Below, piece by piece: positions 32,229 to 40,125 of a DNA stretch of 40,125 bases. The stretch spans positions 1 through 40,125 of the forward strand of contig NZ_CAMLOV010000036.1 in NCBI RefSeq assembly GCF_946481715.1, written 5' to 3'. The stretch is from an uncultured Mucilaginibacter sp. Its GTDB lineage: Bacteria > Bacteroidota > Bacteroidia > Sphingobacteriales > Sphingobacteriaceae. How positions within the stretch are numbered: the first letter of the stretch is position 1; each line of letters starts with the position of its first letter. Made by a program: the position numbers and the translations under genes. A model generated the notes under the pieces. The model did no database searches. It was not told the origin of the DNA and saw only the letters and a program-made list of their open reading frames with translations.

Positions 32229-32957
32229 ATGAAAAATAAAAGAGTGATCCTTCAGGACTGGGGCCTAACAGATTATAAAATCGCCTGGGAGCGGCAGGAG
32301 TCCCTTTTTGATGAAACCGTAAAATTAAAGACAGAGATACGTAACCGCCAGTCGCTGGTAGCGGCAGGTGATGGGGCTTTGGAAGAAATACTTACGCCAA
32401 ATTACCTTGTTTTTTGCGAGCATCCGCACGTATATACCCTTGGTAAAAGCGGCAAAGCAGAACATCTTTTATTGGATGAAGAAGGGCTGAAAGAGAAGAA
32501 TGCCGTTTACTACCCTATTAACCGCGGCGGCGATATTACCTACCATGGGCCCGGGCAAATTGTAAGTTACCCTATTTTAGACCTCGATAACTTTTTCACC
32601 GATATACATTTATACCTGCGCACGCTGGAGGAAGCCGTTATACTAACCCTTGCCGATTACGGGCTTACCGCCGGGCGCTACCCAGGCTACACCGGTGTTT
32701 GGTTTGATGGCGATAATGATAAAGCGCGTAAAATATGCGCCATGGGGGTGCGCTGCAGCCGCTGGGTTACCATGCACGGGTTGGCCATGAATGTAAATAC
32801 CAACCTCAATTACTTTAAAAATATTGTACCCTGCGGTATAGATGATAAGGCTGTAACCAGTATGCAGCAGGAATTGGGGCGCGAAGTTGATTTAAAAGAA
32901 GTGCAAAAAATCCTTACCGGGCATATTTTCGTATTGTTTGGTATGGAGGTAGCATGA
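32229..32957 (+). CDS. lipB: Octanoyl-[ACP]:protein N-octanoyltransferase LipB
   Basis: This 242-residue cytoplasmic enzyme moves the octanoyl group from octanoyl-ACP to lipoyl domains, the first step of lipoate assembly. Signature segments are RGGDITYHGPGQIVSYP (99-115), KICAMGVRCSRWVTMHGLAMNV (168-189) and IVPCGI. K168 and C202 correspond to the catalytic Lys/Cys dyad of the family. Length is slightly above typical because of an insert around residues 36-55. It starts 5 bp after the PPTase stop and its own stop overlaps the next start by four bases (ATGA), so three genes are probably co-translated. The link with the PPTase is logical: its donor substrate is carried on holo-ACP. Confidence 0.96.
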   Translation: MKNKRVILQDWGLTDYKIAWERQESLFDETVKLKTEIRNRQSLVAAGDGALEEILTPNYLVFCEHPHVYTLGKSGKAEHLLLDEEGLKEKNAVYYPINRGGDITYHGPGQIVSYPILDLDNFFTDIHLYLRTLEEAVILTLADYGLTAGRYPGYTGVWFDGDNDKARKICAMGVRCSRWVTMHGLAMNVNTNLNYFKNIVPCGIDDKAVTSMQQELGREVDLKEVQKILTGHIFVLFGMEVA

Positions 32958-33676
32958 ATAAAATAATAGCAACAATATTTGTAGCCGGCGCGTTGGCCGG
33001 CTGCGGTAAACAAATACAATCACCACAAGTGCCAAATAACACCCCAACAAAGCCGGCTACCGTTTATACCAATAATGTAAGTTACCTGGCCCTGGGCGAT
33101 AGCTATACCATTGGCGAGGCGGTAGCAGCGTCAAACTCATTCCCTTACCAATTATCGGCATGGCTAACGCAGGCTAACCATACTATAGGTACACCCACTA
33201 TTATTGCCCGTACCGGCTGGACTACTGGTGACCTTATCAACGCCATTAATGCCAGCGGCCCCGGCGATAAAAAGTACGGCATTGTAACCCTGCTTATTGG
33301 TGTAAACAACCAATACCGCGGTTTTAGCAAAGAGGTTTACCGGGCCGAATTTGTCCAGTTGTTAAATACAGCCATTAATTACGCCGACGGGAATGAAAAG
33401 CACGTGTTCGTGATCTCGATACCCGATTGGGGCGTAACGCCGTTTGCAGGTAGTTACGATAAAACGGTTATAGCTGATGATATTGACAAGTTTAACGCCA
33501 TCAATAAACAGGAAACCGAAAAGGCAGGCCTCGCCTATGTAGATATTACCCCGGTTTCCCGGCGAGCAGCTACTGATGCTAGTTTAATTGCAAAAGATGG
33601 CCTGCACCCGTCGGCGGCCATGTACACTTTATGGGTACAGGCGCTGGCACCGGTAGTGCTTGATAGCTTAAAATAA
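32954..33676 (+). CDS. SGNH/GDSL-family hydrolase lipoprotein
   Basis: This 240-residue lipoprotein has a signal peptide with lipobox LAGC (C17), followed by a proline/threonine-rich linker. The SGNH hydrolase blocks are clear: block I ALGDSYTIG with the nucleophile S50, block III GVNNQYRG (the N of SGNH), and block V DGLHPSA with catalytic Asp and His. It probably acts as an esterase on envelope or extracellular substrates. Its ATG overlaps the lipB stop (ATGA), indicating coupled translation, although its extracytoplasmic location separates it functionally from PPTase and LipB. The substrate is unknown. Confidence 0.9.
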   Translation: MNKIIATIFVAGALAGCGKQIQSPQVPNNTPTKPATVYTNNVSYLALGDSYTIGEAVAASNSFPYQLSAWLTQANHTIGTPTIIARTGWTTGDLINAINASGPGDKKYGIVTLLIGVNNQYRGFSKEVYRAEFVQLLNTAINYADGNEKHVFVISIPDWGVTPFAGSYDKTVIADDIDKFNAINKQETEKAGLAYVDITPVSRRAATDASLIAKDGLHPSAAMYTLWVQALAPVVLDSLK

Positions 33677-33847
33677 TATCAGATGCCCTTGCAGCAATTG
33701 CAGTTACCACGGTACTGTTTATTGGCCGCGCGCCTATCGGTTACCACAGGTTAAAAGGGAGTTTTGAATTTTTGAAAATATTCCTAAAAGAGGGTAACCC
33801 ACAGGAATGTTTTTTCGTATAATACCCTGTATTTAAACTATTAAGTA

Positions 33848-34042
33848 ATGACAACCTGGGTAATTATAGGAATAATTTTGCTCTCCCTCGCGGGCCTTTT
33901 GATATTGGGCATCATCTTTTTTAGTTTTCTTAAATATTTAAAAAGAGAGTATTTCCCTAACTGGAAGTTCCCTGACTATATAAGTGTGGGGTATGCGGAA
34001 TACCTTTACCATAAGTTTATAAAGCGCGATTTAAAACAATAA
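33848..34042 (+). CDS. Small membrane protein (64 aa)
   Basis: This 64-residue protein begins with a strongly hydrophobic helix (about 4-29, VIIGIILLSLAGLLILGIIFFSFL). A basic, aromatic tail follows, with KREYFPNWKFPDYISVGYAEYLYHKFIKRD. The layout predicts a single-pass inner-membrane protein whose tail is cytoplasmic or lies along the membrane surface. I do not recognise a family. The clean hydrophobic start and lysine-rich end support a real gene. It is preceded by 171 bp without genes and followed by 247 bp before dcd, so it is probably transcribed alone. Confidence 0.6.
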   Translation: MTTWVIIGIILLSLAGLLILGIIFFSFLKYLKREYFPNWKFPDYISVGYAEYLYHKFIKRDLKQ

Positions 34043-34289
34043 GTGCTGTTGCCGCGTACAAAAACTGTAATTTAAATAATGAACCGCAGGGTATCAATTC
34101 AAATAATCCTCTGCATTATATGGGCTTTTAAATGCAGGAATGGAACTATTGCACACTACGCAGAAAGGAGTTAAAGCACCACACTGCAAAGCTGTATCGG
34201 CGACGTTCACAATTGTTAGTTAAATGTGTAGAATATTACCTTGCCTCCCCCGGCAATTTGTGATAATTTAGGGGCCTCATTGCCAGCCC

Positions 34290-34826
34290 ATGATATTGTC
34301 AGACAAACGCATCCTCGAAGAAATTGAAAAAGGTACCATCATTATAGAACCCTTTGATCGCGATTGCCTGGGCACCAACTCTTACGATGTACACCTGAGC
34401 AAACACCTGGCTACCTACAAGGACCGTGTTTTAGACGCTAAGCTGCATAACGAGATCATACCGTTTGAGATACCTAAAGATGGCTTTGTACTACAGCCAA
34501 ATACCCTGTACCTTGGCGTTACCGTAGAGTATACCGAAACCCACCAGCATGTGCCGTTCCTGGAGGGGAAATCGAGCACCGGCCGTTTAGGTATTGATAT
34601 ACATGCCACCGCCGGTAAGGGCGATGTTGGCTTCTGCAACACCTGGACGCTGGAAATATCCTGCGCGCAGCCCGTAAAAATTTACGCCGGCATGCCTATT
34701 GGCCAGCTGATATATTTTGTGGTAGAGGGCGAAATAGAAACCCTTTACAATACCAAAAGCAACGCTAAATACAATAAGCCCACCACACGGCCCGTAGAGA
34801 GCATGATGTGGAAAAACAAGTTTTAA
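34290..34826 (+). CDS. dcd: dCTP deaminase
   Basis: This 178-residue enzyme deaminates dCTP to dUTP, supplying the dUMP route to dTTP. Motifs of the Dcd/Dut trimeric fold are present: MILSDKRILEEIEKGTIIIEPF at the N-terminus, LGTNSYDVHLS, FLEGKSSTGRLGIDIHATAG (the catalytic glutamate and nucleotide loop) and the WTLEI strand. The C-terminal YNKPTTRPVESMMW closes over the active site in relatives. Length is normal. A bifunctional deaminase/dUTPase cannot be excluded from sequence alone. A TAATTTAG box about 25 bp upstream resembles the -7 consensus. The MG2/plug tandem family starts 73 bp downstream. Confidence 0.95.
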   Translation: MILSDKRILEEIEKGTIIIEPFDRDCLGTNSYDVHLSKHLATYKDRVLDAKLHNEIIPFEIPKDGFVLQPNTLYLGVTVEYTETHQHVPFLEGKSSTGRLGIDIHATAGKGDVGFCNTWTLEISCAQPVKIYAGMPIGQLIYFVVEGEIETLYNTKSNAKYNKPTTRPVESMMWKNKF

Positions 34827-34899
34827 CGTATATTGGTAGCATGTGTAAGTATTGCAGTTAATTAACGTTGTAATACAGTACGGTTTACCTATATCAGTT

Positions 34900-37377
34900 A
34901 TGGCAATAAAACGGTTTTTCCCGGCTTTAATAATAGCAGCTTGTATTGCAAGCCTTTTTGGTTTTGTAGCTTTTGACGATCCGATAGATAAGATACAGCG
35001 GCAATTGGCTAAATGGGCCGACAACAACCCGGTAGAAAAAGTGTACCTGCACTTAGATAAGCCTTATTATGCCGCCGGAGACGATATTTGGTTTAAAGCC
35101 TATGTTACCAGTGGCACCTACCATCAGTTATCAGCCTTAAGCGGCATATTGAATGTAGAACTGATTGATGCCCATGGCCTGGTAACACAAGCCATTAAAT
35201 TACAGCTAAACAAAGGCACGGCAGCCGGCGATTTTGCGCTGCCGGATACCCTTCAGGCAGGCAATTACAGGTTGCGCGCTTATACCAATTACATGCGCAA
35301 TGCAGGCAGCGAGTATTTTTTTGATGAGGCCGTCAGCATTATCAACGGTATAAGCCCTGCGGGGTTTAAAACCACAGGTAGTGGCACGCAGAAGAACGTT
35401 ACCTTGGTCAGCCCGGCAAATAACAGTGCCGCATTACAGTTTTTTCCGGAGGGCGGCTCGTTTGTCGTGGGCGTTCAATCCACAATTGCGTTTAAAGCGA
35501 TTGGGGCAAACGGCTTGGGAAAGGATGTTAGCGGAGTAGTTAGCAATAACCAGGGGCAGCAAATAGCATCGTTTAAAAGCACCCATTTAGGTATGGGCGC
35601 ATTTAGTTTTGTACCCATGCCTGGCAACAGTTATACTGCTAAAGTAACTTATGCCAATGGCAAGCAAAGCGTAATCAGTCTTCCGCAAGCTTCGGCAACG
35701 GGCTATGCACTAAATATTGTTGAGGCCGACGTGCAGAATTTACGTGTGAAAATAACAACAGCCAGTGCTACCCTACAGCAAGACTCGAGCCGGCTGGTTA
35801 ACCTGGTGGCACAAAGCGCGGGTGAGGTGTATTATGCAGCCAAAAGCAAACCGGGCAGCCGCGAGTTTACGGCCCTTATACCTAAAAGTAAATTCCCGGC
35901 GGGGATAGTGCAGTTCACCCTGTTCTCAGATTCGGGCGAGCCATTGAACGAACGCCTTGTTTTTATCCAGCATCCGGACCAGTTGAAACTAAATATTACT
36001 GCTGATAAGGCCGTTGCTTCGCCACAGCAAAAAATGAAGCTGCATTTAAGCGCGCTTAACGGCGGTAAACCCGCCGCCGGCAGTTTCTCGGTGGCGGTAA
36101 TAGACGAGAGCAAAATACCCGTGGACGAAGACATCGAAAACAATATTTTTGCCAGTTTGCTGCTCACATCAGACTTGCGCGGTTATATTGAAAAGCCTGC
36201 TTATTATTTTAATAATACAAACGATAAAACCCGTGCCGATTTGGACATACTGATGCTTACGCAAGGCTACCGCCGTTTTGAATGGAAAGAGATCATGCAG
36301 GATAAGTTTACCCCGGTAGTTTTTCAGCCCGAAAAAGCTTTGCAAGTATCGGGCACCATTACTACGCCCGGCGGAAAGCCCGTGGCAAATGCAAAAGTGC
36401 AATTGATAGATATTGATGATGCCGCTTACCAAATTGATACGCTGACAGATGCAAAGGGGCGTTTTGCATTTACCAGGCTTGCCTTTGAGGATAGCATCCG
36501 TCTGATTATACAAGCCCGCACGGTAAAAAATAAAAGAGACGTGGTTATCCGGTTAGATTCTATTGCGCCTCCCGTTTCCGGCGACTATAAAAATGCCTCT
36601 GCCATGCAGGTAAGCATCAGCGATAGCCTTTCGGTTTATGCAAAAAGCAGCAAACAGCTTTACGATATGCAGCGGCGTTACGGGGTAGGCAACCACGTCA
36701 TCTCGCTACGGGAGGTGGTTATCCGCGAAAAGAAAGTAGCGCTTAAGCATTCGGCTAATTTAAACGGGGCCGGCAATGCAGACCAGGTACTGCTGGCCAA
36801 AGATTTGCGTAATTATGGATGCGTTAATATAACCGATTGCCTGCAGGGCCGTTTGCTGGGCGTAATATTCAATAACGGCATTCCGTATTCCACACGCGGC
36901 AACCAACCGATGCAGGTGATAATCGACGGGATGTATGTTGAAGGCAACTTTTTGAATAACATTAATTATAATGATGTAGCCGCTATAGAGGTATTGCGCA
37001 ATATTTCGTCTACTGGGATTTATGGCAGCAGAGGAAGTAATGGATTAATTATAGTAACTACCAAACATGGCGACGATAACGATAATACGTATAATGCCCC
37101 GGTAGCCGGGCGCGGCATAAAGCCCTATTACCCTAAAGGGTACTTTAAGGCACGTACGTTTTACTCGCCGCAGTACGATCAGCCCAAGGTAAATAAACAA
37201 CTGGCCGATCTCCGCAGCACCATTTACTGGAACCCCAACGTACAAACCAATGCTGATGGCAATGCTTTTTTTGAATATTTTAATGCAGGCAGCAAAGGCA
37301 GTTACCGGGTTTTGGTAGAGGGTATTGATGATGATGGCAATCTTGGGCGGCAGGTTTACCGCTACAAAGTGGAATAG
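34900..37377 (+). CDS. MG2 / TonB-plug fusion protein, copy 1
   Basis: This 825-residue exported protein starts with a signal or anchor segment (about 6-25). Residues 44-150 look like a macroglobulin MG2-type domain (VEKVYLHLDKPYYAAGDDIWFKAYV). More beta-sandwich domains follow (about 178-400) and a carboxypeptidase-regulatory-like repeat (about 482-552, VSGTITTPGGKPVANAKVQL). A TonB-receptor plug-like domain lies at about 628-724, with VIIDG, NDVAAIEVLR and IYGSRGSNGLIIVTTKHG. The tail (about 750-825) ends DDGNLGRQVYRYKVE. There is no TonB-dependent beta-barrel, so it is not a receptor by itself. C641 and C647 begin the plug and are conserved in copy 2. MAIKRFF (34900) is the chosen start. 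Function unknown. Confidence 0.88.
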   Translation: MAIKRFFPALIIAACIASLFGFVAFDDPIDKIQRQLAKWADNNPVEKVYLHLDKPYYAAGDDIWFKAYVTSGTYHQLSALSGILNVELIDAHGLVTQAIKLQLNKGTAAGDFALPDTLQAGNYRLRAYTNYMRNAGSEYFFDEAVSIINGISPAGFKTTGSGTQKNVTLVSPANNSAALQFFPEGGSFVVGVQSTIAFKAIGANGLGKDVSGVVSNNQGQQIASFKSTHLGMGAFSFVPMPGNSYTAKVTYANGKQSVISLPQASATGYALNIVEADVQNLRVKITTASATLQQDSSRLVNLVAQSAGEVYYAAKSKPGSREFTALIPKSKFPAGIVQFTLFSDSGEPLNERLVFIQHPDQLKLNITADKAVASPQQKMKLHLSALNGGKPAAGSFSVAVIDESKIPVDEDIENNIFASLLLTSDLRGYIEKPAYYFNNTNDKTRADLDILMLTQGYRRFEWKEIMQDKFTPVVFQPEKALQVSGTITTPGGKPVANAKVQLIDIDDAAYQIDTLTDAKGRFAFTRLAFEDSIRLIIQARTVKNKRDVVIRLDSIAPPVSGDYKNASAMQVSISDSLSVYAKSSKQLYDMQRRYGVGNHVISLREVVIREKKVALKHSANLNGAGNADQVLLAKDLRNYGCVNITDCLQGRLLGVIFNNGIPYSTRGNQPMQVIIDGMYVEGNFLNNINYNDVAAIEVLRNISSTGIYGSRGSNGLIIVTTKHGDDNDNTYNAPVAGRGIKPYYPKGYFKARTFYSPQYDQPKVNKQLADLRSTIYWNPNVQTNADGNAFFEYFNAGSKGSYRVLVEGIDDDGNLGRQVYRYKVE

Positions 37378-37483
37378 TTAAGCTGAGCCCGGTCAATTCT
37401 TTATCCCGAACACATCTTAAAAACGTGCTATTTGTGAGGTATATTAGTTAACCTTTAGTATATTGCTATGCTAAACCTTAATT

Positions 37484-39895
37484 ATGAAAACATTACGTTG
37501 CCTGTTGTTTTTGTGCGGTGTGCTGATAGCCGGGCTAACTTATGCCCAAACAGATAGTGCCTTTATTAGCCATCTAGCCACTGCATTGGCCAAGCAACCC
37601 CCAGCCGAAAAAGTTTACCTGCACCTGGATAAACAATCCTACAATTTTGCCGATACGGTTTGGTATAAAGCTTACGTGGTAATTGGCCAGCACCATCAGC
37701 TTTCGGCTTTAAGCGGCGTTTTGTATGTAGAACTTGTTAGCCCCAACGATACCCTGGTTAGCCGCCAAACCTTAAAACTTACGGCAGGGGTAGCCGTTGG
37801 CGATATACCATTAGCGGCAACCCTGGCGCAGGGCACGTACCGCATACGCGCCTACACCAGGTGGATGCGCAACGCAGGGGCAGAATATTTTTATAACCAA
37901 ACGGTACGGGTAGGCGGCATTGTAACTGTTACAAAACCAGAACAGGCAGCCGCGCAGAAACCCGACATCCAGTTTTTCCCCGAAGGCGGCGAATTGGTAA
38001 GTGGCCTGCGCTCGCGGGTGGCTGTAAAAGCTATCAACGGCAAAGGGATGGGCGAGGATATAAAAGGCCTAATTGAGGACAGCGCAGGTAATGTGGTAGC
38101 CGATTTTGCCACCCAGCACCTCGGCATGGGAACGTTTGCTATCGTCCCGCAAAGCGGGAAAACTTATAGAGCTAAAATAAGTGGCCCGGGCGAGGCAGTT
38201 TACATGGTGGATTTGCCCGTAGCCAAAGAAGCGGGTTATACCCTGGCCGTTAACAACAGCAAGGCTGATAGCATTTTTATAAAAGTAGCTGTAAACGAAA
38301 AGCTGCTGAAAGAGAAGCAAGGCAGTACTTTTTATTTGCTTGGGCAATCAGCAGGCAAAATATATTATACAGCGGAGAGCACACTTGCGCAACCGGTTTA
38401 TATGGCGGGGATAGCGAAAAGCCGTTTCCCATCAGGCATAGTGCAATTTACCCTGTTTGATGAGCACAGCCGGCCGGTAGCCGAGCGCATTGCCTTTATA
38501 CAAGGCAAGGATAGCTTATGGCTGCAATTAACCACCGGTACCAAAGCATTCCTGCCAAGGCAACCGATAAAATTCAACCTCAATACAAGTGGCGAAGGGC
38601 AACGTGCAAGCGGCACTTTTTCGGTAGCGGTTATTAACGAAACTGCTACAGGAGTAGATGAAGCATCAGAAAGCACCATCTTAAACAATTTGCTTTTAAC
38701 TTCGGATTTAAAAGGCAGCATCGAACAACCTAATTATTATTTCGGCAATAGCCCCAAGGCAAAGGCCGATTTGGATGTGCTGATGCTTACGCAAGGCTAC
38801 CGCAGGTTTGAATGGAAGCGGATCTTGAATACAGAACCCGTATCCAATTTCCTGCCCGAAAGATCATTGGAACTTAGCGGCACGGTGCAAACCATGGGCG
38901 GCAAACCGGTGCCAAATGGCAAAATTGTATTAACTGCTCCGCGGGAAAACTTTGCATCCGACACAGTTACAGATAGCGACGGTAGTTTTAAGTTTGTTAA
39001 CCTGGAGATGACGGATACTGCTAAAGTAACGCTGAATGCAAAAAAAGGGAATAATAAGACCAATGTTAAAATAACCGTAATTAACCCTGGCTATGCAGAA
39101 ATATCGAAAAATACCACAGCGGATACGGTTAGCCTTAGCGTTTCCGCACAAATGGCCGCCGTGTTAACTAAAAGGTACGAGGACTACCGGCAAACGCAAA
39201 AAGATGAGCTATTTCGAAGGGGAAAAGTGTTAAAGGAAGTGAGGATAAAGGCTAGCCGCCCGAGGCAACCTGTGCTTACACATTCATCAAGCCTTGCAGG
39301 CCCGGGCCATGCAGAGCAGGTGATAACAAGCGATCAATTAAAATCCTGTGCCAATCTTGGGAGTTGTTTGATAGGGAAAATTTTTGGTGTAACTATAGGG
39401 TCTGATGGTGTGCCTCGCAGCAAACGTAAAGGCGCAAAAGATCCGGTAACTATTGTTGTAGATGGAAACATAATGGATGGTAGCCATATAAACGATTTTA
39501 ACGTAGACGATGTTTACAGCATAGAAGTATTGTCGGGAAATTTAGCCCGTACACTGTACGGTGGTGATGCAGGACCCGGAACATTGGTTATTACAATGAA
39601 AAATGGCAGTGAACCGAAACCCATGAACACCTATTTCGGCGGTGTAACCACCGTACCATTTAAAGGCTTTACATCACAACGCACTTTCTATTCCCCAAAA
39701 TACTCACCGGCAACGCCCTTGCCCGATATGCGTAACACCGTTTATTGGAACCCTAACATCATAACCGGTAGCGATGGTAACGCCTCTTTTGAATACTTAA
39801 ATAATGATAGCAAAGGAACTTACTGCGTGGTGATAGAAGGAATTGACGACAACGGCAATTTAGGCAGGCAGGTGTACCGCTATAAAGTGGAATAG
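37484..39895 (+). CDS. MG2 / TonB-plug fusion protein, copy 2
   Basis: This 803-residue paralogue follows copy 1 by 106 bp in the same orientation with the same domain order. The signal peptide ends TYAQ (about 22). PAEKVYLHLDKQSYN opens the MG2-like domain (about 40-150). Further beta domains follow, then a regulatory-like repeat (LSGTVQTMGGKPVPNGKIVL) and a plug-like domain with ITSDQLKSCANLGSCLIGKIFGV, TIVVDGNIMD, VDDVYSIEVLSGN and GPGTLVITMKNG. The tail contains MRNTVYWNPNIITGSDGNASFEYLN and ends in the same GRQVYRYKVE as copy 1. The CX5C pair at the plug start is kept. Sequences are clearly homologous but diverged through the middle, so the duplication is old. The role is unknown; a surface or periplasmic binding or scaffold function is plausible. 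Confidence 0.88.
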   Translation: MKTLRCLLFLCGVLIAGLTYAQTDSAFISHLATALAKQPPAEKVYLHLDKQSYNFADTVWYKAYVVIGQHHQLSALSGVLYVELVSPNDTLVSRQTLKLTAGVAVGDIPLAATLAQGTYRIRAYTRWMRNAGAEYFYNQTVRVGGIVTVTKPEQAAAQKPDIQFFPEGGELVSGLRSRVAVKAINGKGMGEDIKGLIEDSAGNVVADFATQHLGMGTFAIVPQSGKTYRAKISGPGEAVYMVDLPVAKEAGYTLAVNNSKADSIFIKVAVNEKLLKEKQGSTFYLLGQSAGKIYYTAESTLAQPVYMAGIAKSRFPSGIVQFTLFDEHSRPVAERIAFIQGKDSLWLQLTTGTKAFLPRQPIKFNLNTSGEGQRASGTFSVAVINETATGVDEASESTILNNLLLTSDLKGSIEQPNYYFGNSPKAKADLDVLMLTQGYRRFEWKRILNTEPVSNFLPERSLELSGTVQTMGGKPVPNGKIVLTAPRENFASDTVTDSDGSFKFVNLEMTDTAKVTLNAKKGNNKTNVKITVINPGYAEISKNTTADTVSLSVSAQMAAVLTKRYEDYRQTQKDELFRRGKVLKEVRIKASRPRQPVLTHSSSLAGPGHAEQVITSDQLKSCANLGSCLIGKIFGVTIGSDGVPRSKRKGAKDPVTIVVDGNIMDGSHINDFNVDDVYSIEVLSGNLARTLYGGDAGPGTLVITMKNGSEPKPMNTYFGGVTTVPFKGFTSQRTFYSPKYSPATPLPDMRNTVYWNPNIITGSDGNASFEYLNNDSKGTYCVVIEGIDDNGNLGRQVYRYKVE

Positions 39896-39983
39896 CTGCC
39901 TTCAAGAAACCTTGCAAATTAATTTTCTATTGGTTAAACCTTTGCTATATTGGCTCATCTAAACTTCATCATCCTAAGCCCCA

Positions 39984-40125
39984 ATGAAAATAATTTCCAA
40001 ACTGATCTGTTTCTTCTTTACGCTTTATACCGCAACTGCCTTTGCCCAGCAAGATAGTTCGCTGCTAACCAAGGCTGTTACCAACCTTAAAGCTACTTAT
40101 GGTGCAAAGCCTGTAGAAAAAGTAT
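39984..40125 (+). CDS. MG2 / TonB-plug family, copy 3 (5' end only)
   Basis: The frame starts at ATG 39984 and runs off the window after 47 codons. A signal peptide of about 22 residues ends TAFAQ, as in copy 2. DSSLLTKAVTNLKATYGAKPVEKV follows, aligning with the region just before the VEKVYLHLDK motif of copies 1 and 2. It is therefore a third tandem member. It begins 88 bp after copy 2, behind a promoter-like block that resembles the one before copy 2. Confidence 0.8.
   Translation, partial: MKIISKLICFFFTLYTATAFAQQDSSLLTKAVTNLKATYGAKPVEKV

Noticed and set aside
33677..33847. GGTTACC/GGTAACC inverted repeat before the small membrane protein gene
   Set aside because: The 7-bp arms are about 75 bp apart with no supporting promoter geometry. 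This is likely chance.
34079..34174. 31-codon frame with a hydrophobic start and a cysteine (IIWAFKC)
   Set aside because: It resembles a lipoprotein signal, but the mature part would be only about 12 residues, with no promoter match. It is too weak to list as a gene.

Overview
The window looks like a chromosomal segment of a Bacteroidota bacterium, most likely Sphingobacteriaceae (Mucilaginibacter/Pedobacter-like; the genus is a guess from memory of protein style). Reasons: TAnnTTTG-type -7 promoter boxes recur upstream of many genes, Shine-Dalgarno sequences are mostly absent, small lipoproteins and proteins ending their signal peptide in AQ are frequent, and family versions typical of this phylum appear (long LptF/G permease, TamB of about 1,500 residues, fused RibBA, MG2/TonB-plug proteins).

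Region 1 (1 to about 2,890) is the end of an integrated mobile element. It holds a RadC-type JAMM protein, a candidate sRNA, a small orphan gene and an intact tyrosine integrase. It stops inside the anticodon arm of a tRNA(CAT) gene, of which only the 5' half remains (2,891-2,931, minus strand). The host tRNA promoter survives and points into the integrase.

Region 2 (about 3,000-18,400) is mainly housekeeping: a START/SRPBCC protein, an LptF/G permease, RibBA (riboflavin), TamB (outer-membrane biogenesis), TsaD (tRNA t6A), an alpha/beta hydrolase, a DEAD-box RNA helicase, GpsA (phospholipid precursor) and several small envelope proteins. A striking array of eleven GTAC cores spaced about 10 bp lies at 12,238-12,339.

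Region 3 (18,400-34,000) is accessory. It has a TolC/adaptor efflux pair without its inner-membrane pump, a polysaccharide deacetylase, two secreted or lipoprotein enzymes, and a complete HaeIII-like (GGCC) restriction-modification pair with TGATG coupling. These are followed by a hexapeptide acetyltransferase, a MazG-like pyrophosphohydrolase, a Tat-exported class V aminotransferase-like protein, a MocR regulator with a three-half-site operator divergent from its probable target operon, and a tight PPTase-LipB-SGNH run.

Region 4 (34,290 to the end) has dCTP deaminase followed by a tandem family of at least three paralogous secreted proteins. They combine N-terminal MG2-like domains with a TonB-receptor plug-like domain but have no beta-barrel; the third copy is cut by the window edge. 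No CRISPR array, rRNA, intact tRNA or insertion sequence was recognised. The best candidates for something not yet described are the tandem MG2/plug family, the GTAC array, the tRNA junction and the candidate sRNA in the element.
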